Shown here in pieces: positions 1 through 5,635 of a DNA stretch of 9,826 nucleotides. The stretch's first letter is position 1, and each line of letters begins with the position of its first letter. This stretch comes from Candidatus Aerophobota bacterium (GTDB lineage Bacteria > Aerophobota > Aerophobia > Aerophobales > AE-B3A), in assembly GCA_030602105.1 (NCBI GenBank), contig JAUWAK010000034.1:1-9826 (forward strand), given 5' to 3'. The position numbers and the translations under genes were made by a program. A model generated the notes under the pieces. It was not told the origin of the DNA. It saw only the letters and a program-made list of their open reading frames with translations, and did no database searches.

Positions 1-211
1 GCCAGTTGTACCACCACACATAGATCGCCACACCGAGCGACACGATGAGAGAGATAACCTTGCCAACACCTAATCCCCCCATCCATCTCCCCAAGGCTCC
101 GATCACAATACTAATCCCACAGATCACAACTAGAAACACCAGATAGAGCCCGAAGGAGAGACGACGGTCAGTTTCCTTCCTTCTTTTCAGTTCTGCAAGT
201 ACCGGTGGCAT
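1..211 (-). CDS. Small membrane protein, N-terminal part only (runs off left edge)
   Basis: Seventy codons are visible before the gene leaves the window, so length and C-terminus are unknown. The peptide starts MPPVLAELKRRKETDRR, a charged cytoplasmic-looking stretch, followed by two hydrophobic segments at about residues 19-40 (rich in V, I, L, F) and 50-67 (ending IYVWWYNW). It is therefore an inner-membrane protein with at least two helices and a positive N-terminus, and no cleavable signal peptide is evident. The ATG at 211 is chosen because a full AGGAGG (complement of 218-223) lies 6 nt upstream. The frame stays open further upstream to an ATG at 394, but that extension is G/R-rich, has no ribosome site and does not look coding. 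A promoter at 426-454 probably drives it. I do not recognise the family. Confidence 0.6.
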   Translation of the reverse strand, partial: MPPVLAELKRRKETDRRLSFGLYLVFLVVICGISIVIGALGRWMGGLGVGKVISLIVSLGVAIYVWWYNW

Positions 212-217
212 GATGAG

Positions 218-223
218 CCTCCT
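218..223 (-). promoter_or_regulatory. Shine-Dalgarno site deciding the start of the membrane protein
   Basis: The minus strand reads AGGAGG with 6 nt to the ATG at 211. It selects this start over the in-frame upstream ATG at 394, which has none. Confidence 0.75.
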
Positions 224-252
224 TATCTTGTCTTGTGTCGATAGTGTTCTCA

Positions 253-294
253 GAGTGGTGTCTAATTCTTGACTCACTGCCGAAGACACCTCTC
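253..294 (-). promoter_or_regulatory. Leader hairpin upstream of the membrane protein
   Basis: Arms 253-263 (GAGTGGTGTCT) and 284-294 (AGACACCTCTC) pair at 10 of 11 positions around a 20-nt loop, with a perfect 7-bp inner part GGTGTCT/AGACACC. It sits in the predicted transcript about 40 nt before the start codon. No T-tract follows on either strand, so it is not an intrinsic terminator. A leader structure or a protein-binding site is possible. The role is unknown. Confidence 0.4.
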
Positions 295-425
295 CGCACT
301 GCAGTTTTCTCTCGGGCCCGGCTCTCCCCTCTCCTCGTCCTCTGACCCAGTCTCTCGCCCCAGACTGAAGGCCCACTCGGACCAGTACTAACATGTCGGT
401 ACAGAGGGTTTGCCTCGCCCCGCTC

Positions 426-454
426 AGTATCGCGTCAACCGAGCTCTTTGTCAA
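426..454 (-). promoter_or_regulatory. Sigma-70-type promoter for the left-edge membrane gene
   Basis: On the minus strand a perfect -35 TTGACA (complement of 449-454) is followed after exactly 17 nt by GATACT (complement of 426-431), which matches TATAAT at 4 of 6 positions. Transcription would begin near 419, leaving a leader of about 208 nt. The inverted repeat GGCCA/TGGCC at 456-474 abuts the -35 and could bind an activator (inference). Confidence 0.55.
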
Positions 455-514
455 GGGCCAGGAGTGTTTTGGCCAGTCCCGCTTCCGCCACGTATCATGG
501 TGACATTTTCCTGG

Positions 515-1342
515 CTAAGAACGGGCCCTGAATATCCGCAAAATCTTCTCTTTGAGTCCCTTCTTGGAGAATACAGCTCTGGTAGCTTCTGCCACAATCG
601 CAAGTTCCTCGAGTGTTTCTTTCAAATCAGCACCACAACGTCCAGCTCTAGGATGGTGCAGGTTAATCTGACTACATAGGTAAACGTATATGTCACTTGT
701 TTTGGCGCCAGGAAGGTACTCTTTGAGGTTGATATTCCTTATTCTTTGAGCTACTGGACGGTATATAGATTCAAACCAATCTTGGGCTGCCTCCTTGAAA
801 GATACGGCATTGTCACCTTTTTGCTCCAGAAGATTCTTATAGTTCTCTATCTGACGCAGCAACCTGTCATAGCTCTCCCGGTGGGAAAGACTAATTGATT
901 GCAGTCCAGTCTCCTCTTCAAACTCAATTCTCTTTTGGATGAAGGACCTTCCCGCGGCATTGCGCAAAGGGAGGTATTCGGTAACGTGAGCATCGATAAA
1001 CTTCTGTCCCTGCTTTTTTGCTGCAATGATGCGATGATGACCGTCCAAGACGTAGTATTCGTCATCCATCTTATAGAGCTCTATGGCAGGAAGAGCTTCG
1101 CCTCTCTCCAGGGCCTCCTCTATCTTTGCCACTCTACCGAGAGCATGTGGCAGGTTCCCCGGGTCCTTAATCGAAAAATCCCTGTTGAAACTTAGAGACC
1201 TTCCCACACTACCCACAACCTCATCTATTTCAACGACCTGTATACCCCGGTCGAGAGAACCTTGATAACCTCGGGCTCGGGATTCCCGATAGAAACCTTT
1301 CAGCGGTTCTTCCTTGGATTGACCCTTCATCTTGAAGACCAT
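515..1342 (-). CDS. ParB-like (ParB/sulfiredoxin fold) protein with DUF4032-like C-terminal part
   Basis: A 275-residue protein. Residues about 33-123 form a ParB-like N-terminal domain: a strand plus VGSVGR at 43-48, then LPAIELYKMDDEYYVLDGHHR at about 84-104, with the DGHHR box at 100-104 followed by IIAAKKQG and a strand ending VTEY. Residues about 182-231 (AQDWFESIYRPV, then LKEYLPGAKTSDIYVYL) resemble the conserved W..xVYxP and FPxxTxADLYLW region that I associate with DUF4032. Proteins of this build are usually annotated as ParB-domain proteins. They lack the central DNA-binding HTH of chromosomal ParB and no ParA is nearby, so a partition role is unlikely. The biochemical function is unknown. 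It starts 3 nt after the phosphoesterase stop, with AAGGAG upstream, so the two are almost certainly co-transcribed. Confidence 0.8.
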   Translation of the reverse strand: MVFKMKGQSKEEPLKGFYRESRARGYQGSLDRGIQVVEIDEVVGSVGRSLSFNRDFSIKDPGNLPHALGRVAKIEEALERGEALPAIELYKMDDEYYVLDGHHRIIAAKKQGQKFIDAHVTEYLPLRNAAGRSFIQKRIEFEEETGLQSISLSHRESYDRLLRQIENYKNLLEQKGDNAVSFKEAAQDWFESIYRPVAQRIRNINLKEYLPGAKTSDIYVYLCSQINLHHPRAGRCGADLKETLEELAIVAEATRAVFSKKGLKEKILRIFRARS

Positions 1343-1345
1343 CGA

Positions 1346-1981
1346 CTATCCTCTCCTTTTCAGCACTTTCTTCCTTCCTCTCACGAGAGGGTCAATATCG
1401 AAAACATAATAACCTTCTGCATTCACTACCTTGGTTTGCTGGAGTAGCGTTACCTTTTCGCTGCCGTACCCGTAGCTTGCATGGGTGTGGCCATGAACGA
1501 AGTAGCGGGGTTGGTATTTCTCAATGAGTCTGAGGAAGGAGCGAAATCCAGTATGGCAAAGATCTTTCCCGTCGTGAACTCCATTGGGAGAAGCGTGAGT
1601 TAAGACAATGTCGACTCCACCTTTCTTCCAGACCTGAAATCTGAGCTTGGATATCTTCCAGCGCATCTGCTTCTCAGTGTACTCGATTCCCTTTCCCCCG
1701 TACCACATCGAACCTTCAAGCCCGAGAATCCTGATGCCCTCATGATTAAGCACCTTTCCGTCTACATTCTCACAACCCAGAGGCGGCTCTTCCTCATAGA
1801 TAACGTCATGGTTGCCCCTCACATAGTAGCACCGTTTATTTAGCATACTAACCAGAAACGAAAGAAACTTTGGTCTCAGGTCTCCCGCTGAGAGAATAAG
1901 ATCTATATTGGAAAACCTCTTTTTGTCGAAATAATCGTAGAGTGAAGGGTGAACTCTGTCAGCAATCGCCAGTATCTTCAT
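1346..1981 (-). CDS. Calcineurin-like metallophosphoesterase
   Basis: Two hundred and eleven residues from ATG 1981, a compact single-domain size. Dimetal-site motifs occur in order: IAD with D8, SAGD with D34, GNHD at 56-59, THASP with H119, and VHGHTH at 162-167 (H163, H165). The first motif reads D8-R-V-H11 rather than the usual D-x-H, as in the 'SDxVxxxLYD' subfamily. The protein should be a soluble cytosolic phosphomonoesterase or phosphodiesterase whose substrate cannot be read from the sequence. An upstream in-frame start at 2056 is rejected: it would translate the pdxA terminator region, and the predicted promoter starts transcription near 2021. ATG 1981 has AAGGGG upstream. It is the first gene of a unit with the ParB-like gene, which begins 3 nt after its stop. 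Confidence 0.85.
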   Translation of the reverse strand: MKILAIADRVHPSLYDYFDKKRFSNIDLILSAGDLRPKFLSFLVSMLNKRCYYVRGNHDVIYEEEPPLGCENVDGKVLNHEGIRILGLEGSMWYGGKGIEYTEKQMRWKISKLRFQVWKKGGVDIVLTHASPNGVHDGKDLCHTGFRSFLRLIEKYQPRYFVHGHTHASYGYGSEKVTLLQQTKVVNAEGYYVFDIDPLVRGRKKVLKRRG

Positions 1982-2027
1982 TTTCCCATTCCCCTTGAGA
2001 ACTTGGCCCAGATTACTATTTCTCCGC

Positions 2028-2056
2028 AACATACCACATTTCTTTATTAAAAACAA
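2028..2056 (-). promoter_or_regulatory. Probable promoter of the phosphoesterase/ParB-like unit
   Basis: On the minus strand TTGTTT (complement of 2051-2056) and TATGTT (complement of 2028-2033) are separated by 17 nt. A TG precedes the -10 by one base, giving an extended -10. Predicted transcription starts near 2021 with a 40-nt leader to ATG 1981. The -35 is weak and lies in the T-rich tail of the upstream terminator. Confidence 0.4.
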
Positions 2057-2089
2057 AAACCCATTCTCTCTATTTGAAAGAATGGGTTT
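2051..2089 (-). terminator. Intrinsic terminator of the kinase-pdxA operon
   Basis: Arms 2057-2067 and 2079-2089 (AAACCCATTCT / AGAATGGGTTT) form a perfect 11-bp stem with an 11-nt loop. On the minus strand the stem runs into TTTTTGTTT, a good U-tract. On the plus strand the sequence after the stem (ACTCTAAATAA) is not a U-tract, so the orientation is minus. It lies about 80 nt after the pdxA stop and upstream of the phosphoesterase unit. Confidence 0.85.
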
Positions 2090-2106
2090 ACTCTAAATAA
2101 CCTTGG

Positions 2107-2186
2107 CAGGCACATTTCTTTGTCCTCAGGAGGATTATGGCATAATATTCGATGTCCAGACATTTCTCTTTATGTCCTGGAGGATT
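2107..2186. repeat. Imperfect direct repeat, two units about 50 bp apart, over the pdxA 3' end
   Basis: Unit A (2107-2137) and unit B (2157-2186) share, with small gaps, CAG, ACATTTCT, TGTCCT and GGAGGATT in the same order. Each carries a TCCT/AGGA dyad (TCCTCAGGAGGA in A, TCCTGGAGGA in B). Unit B contains the last codons and the stop of pdxA; unit A lies in the 3' untranslated part before the terminator. It looks like a small local duplication; no function is evident. Confidence 0.5.
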
Positions 2187-3216
2187 TTTTGCTCTGGGCA
2201 AGCTGCGCAGCTAACTTTATTGCCTGGATTAAGCTATCAGGGCTAGCTCTTCCCTCCCCTGCCTTTCCATAGGCTACTCCATGGTCAACCGAGGTTCTAA
2301 TGACAGGAAGACCCAAGGTTACATTCACTCCACTTATGGATTCCCACTGACCTGATTCTCGATCCCAGCTAAAGCCTAAGAGCTTAAGAGGTATGTGTCC
2401 CTGGTCGTGGTACATAGCAAGAGCTACATCGTACTGCCCACTTCTTAACTTGACAAACGCTGTATCCGGAGGAATCGGTCCTTCAACATTGATGCCTTCT
2501 TCCTTTGCCGTTTGAACAGCTGGGAATATCTCTTTCTCTTCTTCATCTCCAAAGAGTCCCCCATCACTGGCGTGAGGGTTAAGCCCAGGGACTATGATCC
2601 GGGGATCTTCTATGCCCAAATCTTTCATAGCCCGGTGAGCCAATTTTATGACTTTCAGGACCCTATCTTTTCGGATAAGAGAAGACACATGCTTTAGTGC
2701 AACATGAGTGGTCACATGGACTACCCTGAATTTTCCTTCCACCAGCATCATAGCGTAGTCCTCTGTTTGAGTGCGGTGGGCATACACCTCCGTGTGACCG
2801 GGATAGGGACAGCCGCCCAACCTAATAGCCTCCTTGTGAATAGGGCCTGTAACCGTGGCATCTATTTTCTTTGCCATGGCAAGATCAATAGCCTCATAGA
2901 TATAGTCTAAGGAGGATTTTCCTCCCATCCTCGTTACTTTCTTATAAGCCAATCGTTCTATATCGACGTTTTCCAGATCGTAGACGTCCAAAATTCCATA
3001 CTCATATTTGCCTTGTTCTACCTCTTTTATGGGGTTTATTTTGAGACCTGCTCTGGCGATTTTAGAGGCCTGGTGCATTACTTTTGCATCTCCCACTACC
3101 ATGGGCCTACAAATTCGGTAGATCTCTGGGCTGCTCAGAGCCTTCGCTGCTATCTCTGGGCCAATTCCTGTAGGGTCCCCCATGGTAATGCCAATGAGGG
3201 GGAGTCTATCTTTCAA
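2170..3216 (-). CDS. pdxA2: PdxA2-type 4-phospho-D-threonate / 4-phospho-D-erythronate dehydrogenase
   Basis: A 348-residue member of the PdxA family of metal-dependent, NAD(P)-linked oxidative decarboxylases. Visible signatures are GITMGDPTGIGPE (9-21), TVTGPIHKEA (121-130), PGHTE (139-143), three putative metal-ligand histidines H171 (TTHVAL), H215 (GLNPHASDGG) and H270 (MYHDQGH), and GLPVIRTSVDHG (302-313). Vitamin B6-pathway PdxA acts on 4-phosphohydroxy-L-threonine. Because this copy is translationally coupled to a DUF1537 kinase, the acid-sugar paralogue is favoured, converting the kinase product to dihydroxyacetone phosphate and CO2 in the cytosol. The start is TTG (complement of 3214-3216), inside a 4-bp TTGA overlap with the kinase stop, with AAAAGGAG 9 nt upstream. 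An insert of about 13 residues (283-295) precedes the GVNVTLGLP segment. A role in pyridoxal synthesis cannot be excluded. Confidence 0.85.
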   Translation of the reverse strand: MKDRLPLIGITMGDPTGIGPEIAAKALSSPEIYRICRPMVVGDAKVMHQASKIARAGLKINPIKEVEQGKYEYGILDVYDLENVDIERLAYKKVTRMGGKSSLDYIYEAIDLAMAKKIDATVTGPIHKEAIRLGGCPYPGHTEVYAHRTQTEDYAMMLVEGKFRVVHVTTHVALKHVSSLIRKDRVLKVIKLAHRAMKDLGIEDPRIIVPGLNPHASDGGLFGDEEEKEIFPAVQTAKEEGINVEGPIPPDTAFVKLRSGQYDVALAMYHDQGHIPLKLLGFSWDRESGQWESISGVNVTLGLPVIRTSVDHGVAYGKAGEGRASPDSLIQAIKLAAQLAQSKKSSRT

Positions 3217-4484
3217 TCTTTTTTGCTCCTTTTGGTAAGATAATCTATGGCATTCAAGAAGACATCTTCCGTGCCGAATCCTCCTGTTTTGGTAACCAGG
3301 ACCAGCTCTTTTCCCTTAATACCCTTCAGGATTGCTATGGGTACAAGAGGCTCCAGTTCTTGAAGGACCTCTACACCCTCGGCGCCTAATTTATCCAGCA
3401 AAGATGTAGCAGTATCTCCCCCGGTGGCTATCAAACCGGCAAGAGGGAAGCTTTGGATGAAGTATTTAGCTAAAGAAGCCAAAGAGTGGTTGATCTTAGA
3501 TTGCACCATGTCTATCTTTTGCTCCTTTCTAGTCTCCCAGCGTTTCTCGGGTGTAGCTATTACCAGGTTGCTTCCTTGATCCAATATGGCTTTTCCTTCC
3601 AAACGTAAGCGTTTCAGCTCATTCTGATCCTTCCCGAATAGGAGTGAGGAGAGGTTCAACTCCAGGTAGCCAGTTTTCTCCTGGTTCATTAATTTACTGA
3701 GTTGGAGCCTGGTTAGTCGATTAAGCGACCCACAGACTACGAGACAAGGTAGAAAAGGCGGTTCGTCTTGGCAGAAAAGCTCTTCAAATAGCCCTGCAGA
3801 ACCCACCGGGAGCACTCGTACATCAAGATTAAGAATTGCCTCTTTTATGTTCTTCAGGTCATCGCCACTGCAGCAGTCACAGACAGCAATTGGTGATCCC
3901 TTTTGGTAGGTTCTGATTAACTCCTGGGAGATAGCACGGGGTCCTGATTCAACAGTGGCGAGATCCACATATCCAGCGCCATAACTGCTTTGAGTTTGAA
4001 TAAGCTTAGTGAGAGAAGATTCAGTGGAATTGTCGGCATAAGATGTTCTACCCAGAGGTAGCCCGTCTACCAGATGGTATCCTCCCACGGTGATTCTCTT
4101 CATACGGGGAAGTGCAGGAACTAAGATAACGAAATCTATCCACCTTGCATCTAAAACAGCGTCTATTTCTTTTGCTACATTCCCCCTGAAGGTAGAGTCT
4201 ATTTTCTTATAGATAACTCTCTTCCTGATTTCCTTAGAAGAGCTTAAAAAGCCTCTTACATTACCATAAGCCTTCTCTGGAGAGAGGTTACGTGACTCAA
4301 GATCAAATACCAATCCGTGATACTTATCCCATAGCTTTTCCATTTTGCTATGGGCGAGGGGGCGGTTAAGAACCAGGCATTTTTTTCTCTTTCTCACCAG
4401 TATAGCTGCAATTTCGTTGGCACCGGTCAAGTCATCGGCAATTACTGCTATTTTTTCTTCCAGGAGATTTTCTACACTTAGCAT
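3213..4484 (-). CDS. Four-carbon acid sugar kinase (DUF1537 family)
   Basis: A 423-residue protein, full length for the family. The N-terminal substrate domain shows IADDLTGANE (15-24), KKIDSTFRGN (93-102) and an ALPRMKRITVGGYH segment (124-137). VGSAGL (227-232) and CGSLNRLT (251-258) follow. The C-terminal nucleotide-binding domain shows TGGDTA (354-359) and VTKTGGFG (397-404). Characterised members phosphorylate D-threonate, D-erythronate, 3-oxo-tetronate or related C4 acids with ATP. Pairing with a PdxA-type dehydrogenase points to D-threonate or D-erythronate rather than the 3-oxo-tetronate route. It is the first gene of the operon, with ATG at 4484 and AGGA 7 nt upstream. Its TGA stop overlaps the next TTG start. 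Transport and regulator genes are absent from the window, so substrate entry and control are unresolved. Confidence 0.9.
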   Translation of the reverse strand: MLSVENLLEEKIAVIADDLTGANEIAAILVRKRKKCLVLNRPLAHSKMEKLWDKYHGLVFDLESRNLSPEKAYGNVRGFLSSSKEIRKRVIYKKIDSTFRGNVAKEIDAVLDARWIDFVILVPALPRMKRITVGGYHLVDGLPLGRTSYADNSTESSLTKLIQTQSSYGAGYVDLATVESGPRAISQELIRTYQKGSPIAVCDCCSGDDLKNIKEAILNLDVRVLPVGSAGLFEELFCQDEPPFLPCLVVCGSLNRLTRLQLSKLMNQEKTGYLELNLSSLLFGKDQNELKRLRLEGKAILDQGSNLVIATPEKRWETRKEQKIDMVQSKINHSLASLAKYFIQSFPLAGLIATGGDTATSLLDKLGAEGVEVLQELEPLVPIAILKGIKGKELVLVTKTGGFGTEDVFLNAIDYLTKRSKKD

Positions 4485-4548
4485 AACTATTCCTGTCCCG
4501 ATATTGACCGGGTTTTTCGGTGGCCAGCCAAGATGCTTATTATGCGAT

Positions 4549-4575
4549 GCTGAGTCTTACCTGCTCAGCTCTGAG
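4549..4575. promoter_or_regulatory. Operator-like inverted repeats in the kinase leader
   Basis: Three half-sites lie in 27 bases: GCTGAG (4549-4554), CTCAGC (4564-4569) and CTGAG (4571-4575). They form two nested dyads: GCTGAG-N9-CTCAGC and CTCAG-N2-CTGAG. The array begins about 13 nt downstream of the predicted kinase transcription start, a position suited to a repressor roadblock or to alternative RNA hairpins. No regulator gene is in the window to assign it to. Confidence 0.4.
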
Positions 4576-4595
4576 TTTCTTAGTATCAACGTTGT

Positions 4596-4623
4596 ATTAT
4601 ACCAGAGCAGAAGACGCAGGCAA
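4596..4623 (-). promoter_or_regulatory. Promoter of the kinase-pdxA2 operon
   Basis: On the minus strand a consensus TATAAT (complement of 4596-4601) is preceded by TGG, giving an extended -10, and by TTGCCT (complement of 4618-4623) at a 16-nt spacing. Transcription would start near 4589 with a leader of about 105 nt. Confidence 0.65.
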
Positions 4624-4699
4624 CAGGAAATTGTCCTTCCCATTTAGGACATCTCTCCCACCGCCCATAGACCGTGCGAGTCCCCTGAGGTTTTCCCGC

Positions 4700-4728
4700 T
4701 TGACCTGCTGCACGTTCCCTGGTAACAT
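4700..4728 (+). promoter_or_regulatory. Promoter of the mscS-LOG-beta-CASP operon
   Basis: TTGACC (4700-4705) and TAACAT (4723-4728) are separated by exactly 17 nt, with TGG just before the -10. Predicted start is near 4735, giving a leader of about 55 nt. That leader contains a small hairpin, GCTCCGG / CCTGGAGC (4747-4765), with one bulged T and a TATT loop. Confidence 0.6.
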
Positions 4729-4789
4729 ACGGCACACTTAATATGAGCTCCGGTATTCCTGGAGCAAGAAATGCAAGGAGGAAAACCCT

Positions 4790-5602
4790 GTGGTCAACGT
4801 ACTCTACAGAATAGTCTATTCGGTCGTAGTCGTCGTCGTTGCCTGGCTGATCAAGAAGTATGTGACGGACAGCATGGTCGATGCTTTCGCAAAGAAACAG
4901 AAAGTGGGGGCTGGCGCCTCGAAGCCCATCAAGAACTTCTTCGGCATCATCATCTACGTCGCCGCCTTCTTTATCCTGCTTGGTATTTGGAACCTGAGAA
5001 CTACCTTGACAGGACTCCTCGCAGCGGCGGGCATGGTCGGGATTGTGATCGGGCTCTCACTCAGAGAGGTCCTCTCCGACCTTCTTGCGGGAGTCATACT
5101 CTTCTTCGACCGACCGTTCAAGGTGGGAGATTCACTTGTTGTGGGAGACATTGGGGGCAAGGTGTTGGACATTGGAGTAAGATCAGTGAAGCTCAAAACG
5201 TGGGACGGAATTTTTGCGAGCATCCCCAATAGGAAGGTTACCTCTGAAGTGCTGAAGAACTATAGCAAATACACCCAGAGGAGGCTGGAGATCATCGTTG
5301 GCGTTGACTACGACAGCGACCTCGAGAGAGTTCGAAAGGCGATGGACAGGGCTCTCGCCATAGATGATCTCCCGATCTTGAAGGACCCCAAGCCTGTGGT
5401 CGCTCTCGAAACCTTGGATGCCTCGTCCATCAACTTCAAGGTTCAGTTCTGGTTCAGCACTGATTCAGGCATGCCCTGGATGTCACTCAGGGGAAAGCTC
5501 CTCCAGGCAATTGTGGAGGAGTTCCGAAAGGAAAAGATCACCATTCCCTTCCCCCAAGTTACCATTTCTTCTCGAGAACCAGAGATACCAAAGAGCAGGT
5601 AG
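4790..5602 (+). CDS. mscS: MscS-family small-conductance mechanosensitive channel
   Basis: A 270-residue inner-membrane protein, close to the E. coli MscS length. Helices are at about residues 5-22 and 48-67, then the pore helix 74-108, which has the G/A-rich packing face (GLLAAAGMVGIVIGLS), the LREVLSDLLAGV segment and the hallmark FDRPFKVGD at 106-114. The beta domain follows with VGDIGGKV and a SIPNRKV segment near 144-150 (PNxxx motif), then GVDYDSDLERV (161-171) and ASSINF (191-196) of the C-terminal vestibule domain, ending in IPFPQ. Such channels release small solutes on hypo-osmotic shock and assemble as heptamers. The GTG start at 4790 has AAGGAGG (4775-4781) 8 nt upstream. It is the first gene of a three-gene transcript. 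No extra regulatory domain is fused. Confidence 0.92.
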   Translation: MVNVLYRIVYSVVVVVVAWLIKKYVTDSMVDAFAKKQKVGAGASKPIKNFFGIIIYVAAFFILLGIWNLRTTLTGLLAAAGMVGIVIGLSLREVLSDLLAGVILFFDRPFKVGDSLVVGDIGGKVLDIGVRSVKLKTWDGIFASIPNRKVTSEVLKNYSKYTQRRLEIIVGVDYDSDLERVRKAMDRALAIDDLPILKDPKPVVALETLDASSINFKVQFWFSTDSGMPWMSLRGKLLQAIVEEFRKEKITIPFPQVTISSREPEIPKSR

Positions 5603-5635
5603 ACGGAAGGAAGATGAGTCTGTCAGGAGGTGGAC

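Larger units (their letters stand above)
212..514. other. Intergenic region with the leader of the left-edge membrane gene
   Basis: No convincing gene lies in these 303 bases. Reading on the minus strand, it holds a promoter (426-454), an inverted repeat GGCCA/TGGCC (456-474) directly upstream of the -35 box, and a leader of about 200 nt containing a long-stem hairpin (253-294). No T-rich terminator follows the ParB-like stop at 515, so some read-through into the membrane gene is possible. Confidence 0.5.
4485..4789. other. Divergent intergenic region between the kinase and mscS operons
   Basis: These 305 bases hold no supported gene. They carry the leftward promoter of the kinase operon (4596-4623) with inverted repeats in its leader (4549-4575), a minor hairpin CCCG/CGGG just before the kinase ribosome site, and the rightward promoter of mscS (4700-4728) with a small leader hairpin (4747-4765). 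The two promoters face away from each other with about 75 bp between their -35 boxes. Confidence 0.6.

Noticed and set aside
212..394. Extension of the left-edge membrane protein to the in-frame ATG at 394
   Set aside because: No ribosome site, G/R-rich low-complexity translation, and a perfect AGGAGG stands before ATG 211.
410..679. Plus-strand open frame of 89 codons
   Set aside because: It overlaps the ParB-like gene on the other strand, has no ribosome site and resembles no family.
1982..2056. N-terminal extension of the phosphoesterase to a start at 2056
   Set aside because: It would translate the terminator tail and a predicted promoter, adds 25 residues unlike the family, and the MKILAIAD start at 1981 fits both family and ribosome site.
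2047..2163. Minus-strand ORF of 38 codons between pdxA2 and the phosphoesterase
   Set aside because: It runs through the terminator hairpin and has only a weak ribosome site.
4771..5232. Plus-strand open frame of 153 codons overlapping mscS
   Set aside because: Arginine-, glycine- and histidine-rich out-of-frame translation of the mscS reading; its ATG precedes the ribosome site that serves GTG 4790.
5630..5635. GTG start for the LOG protein
   Set aside because: The GTG overlaps the AGGAGG that serves ATG 5636.
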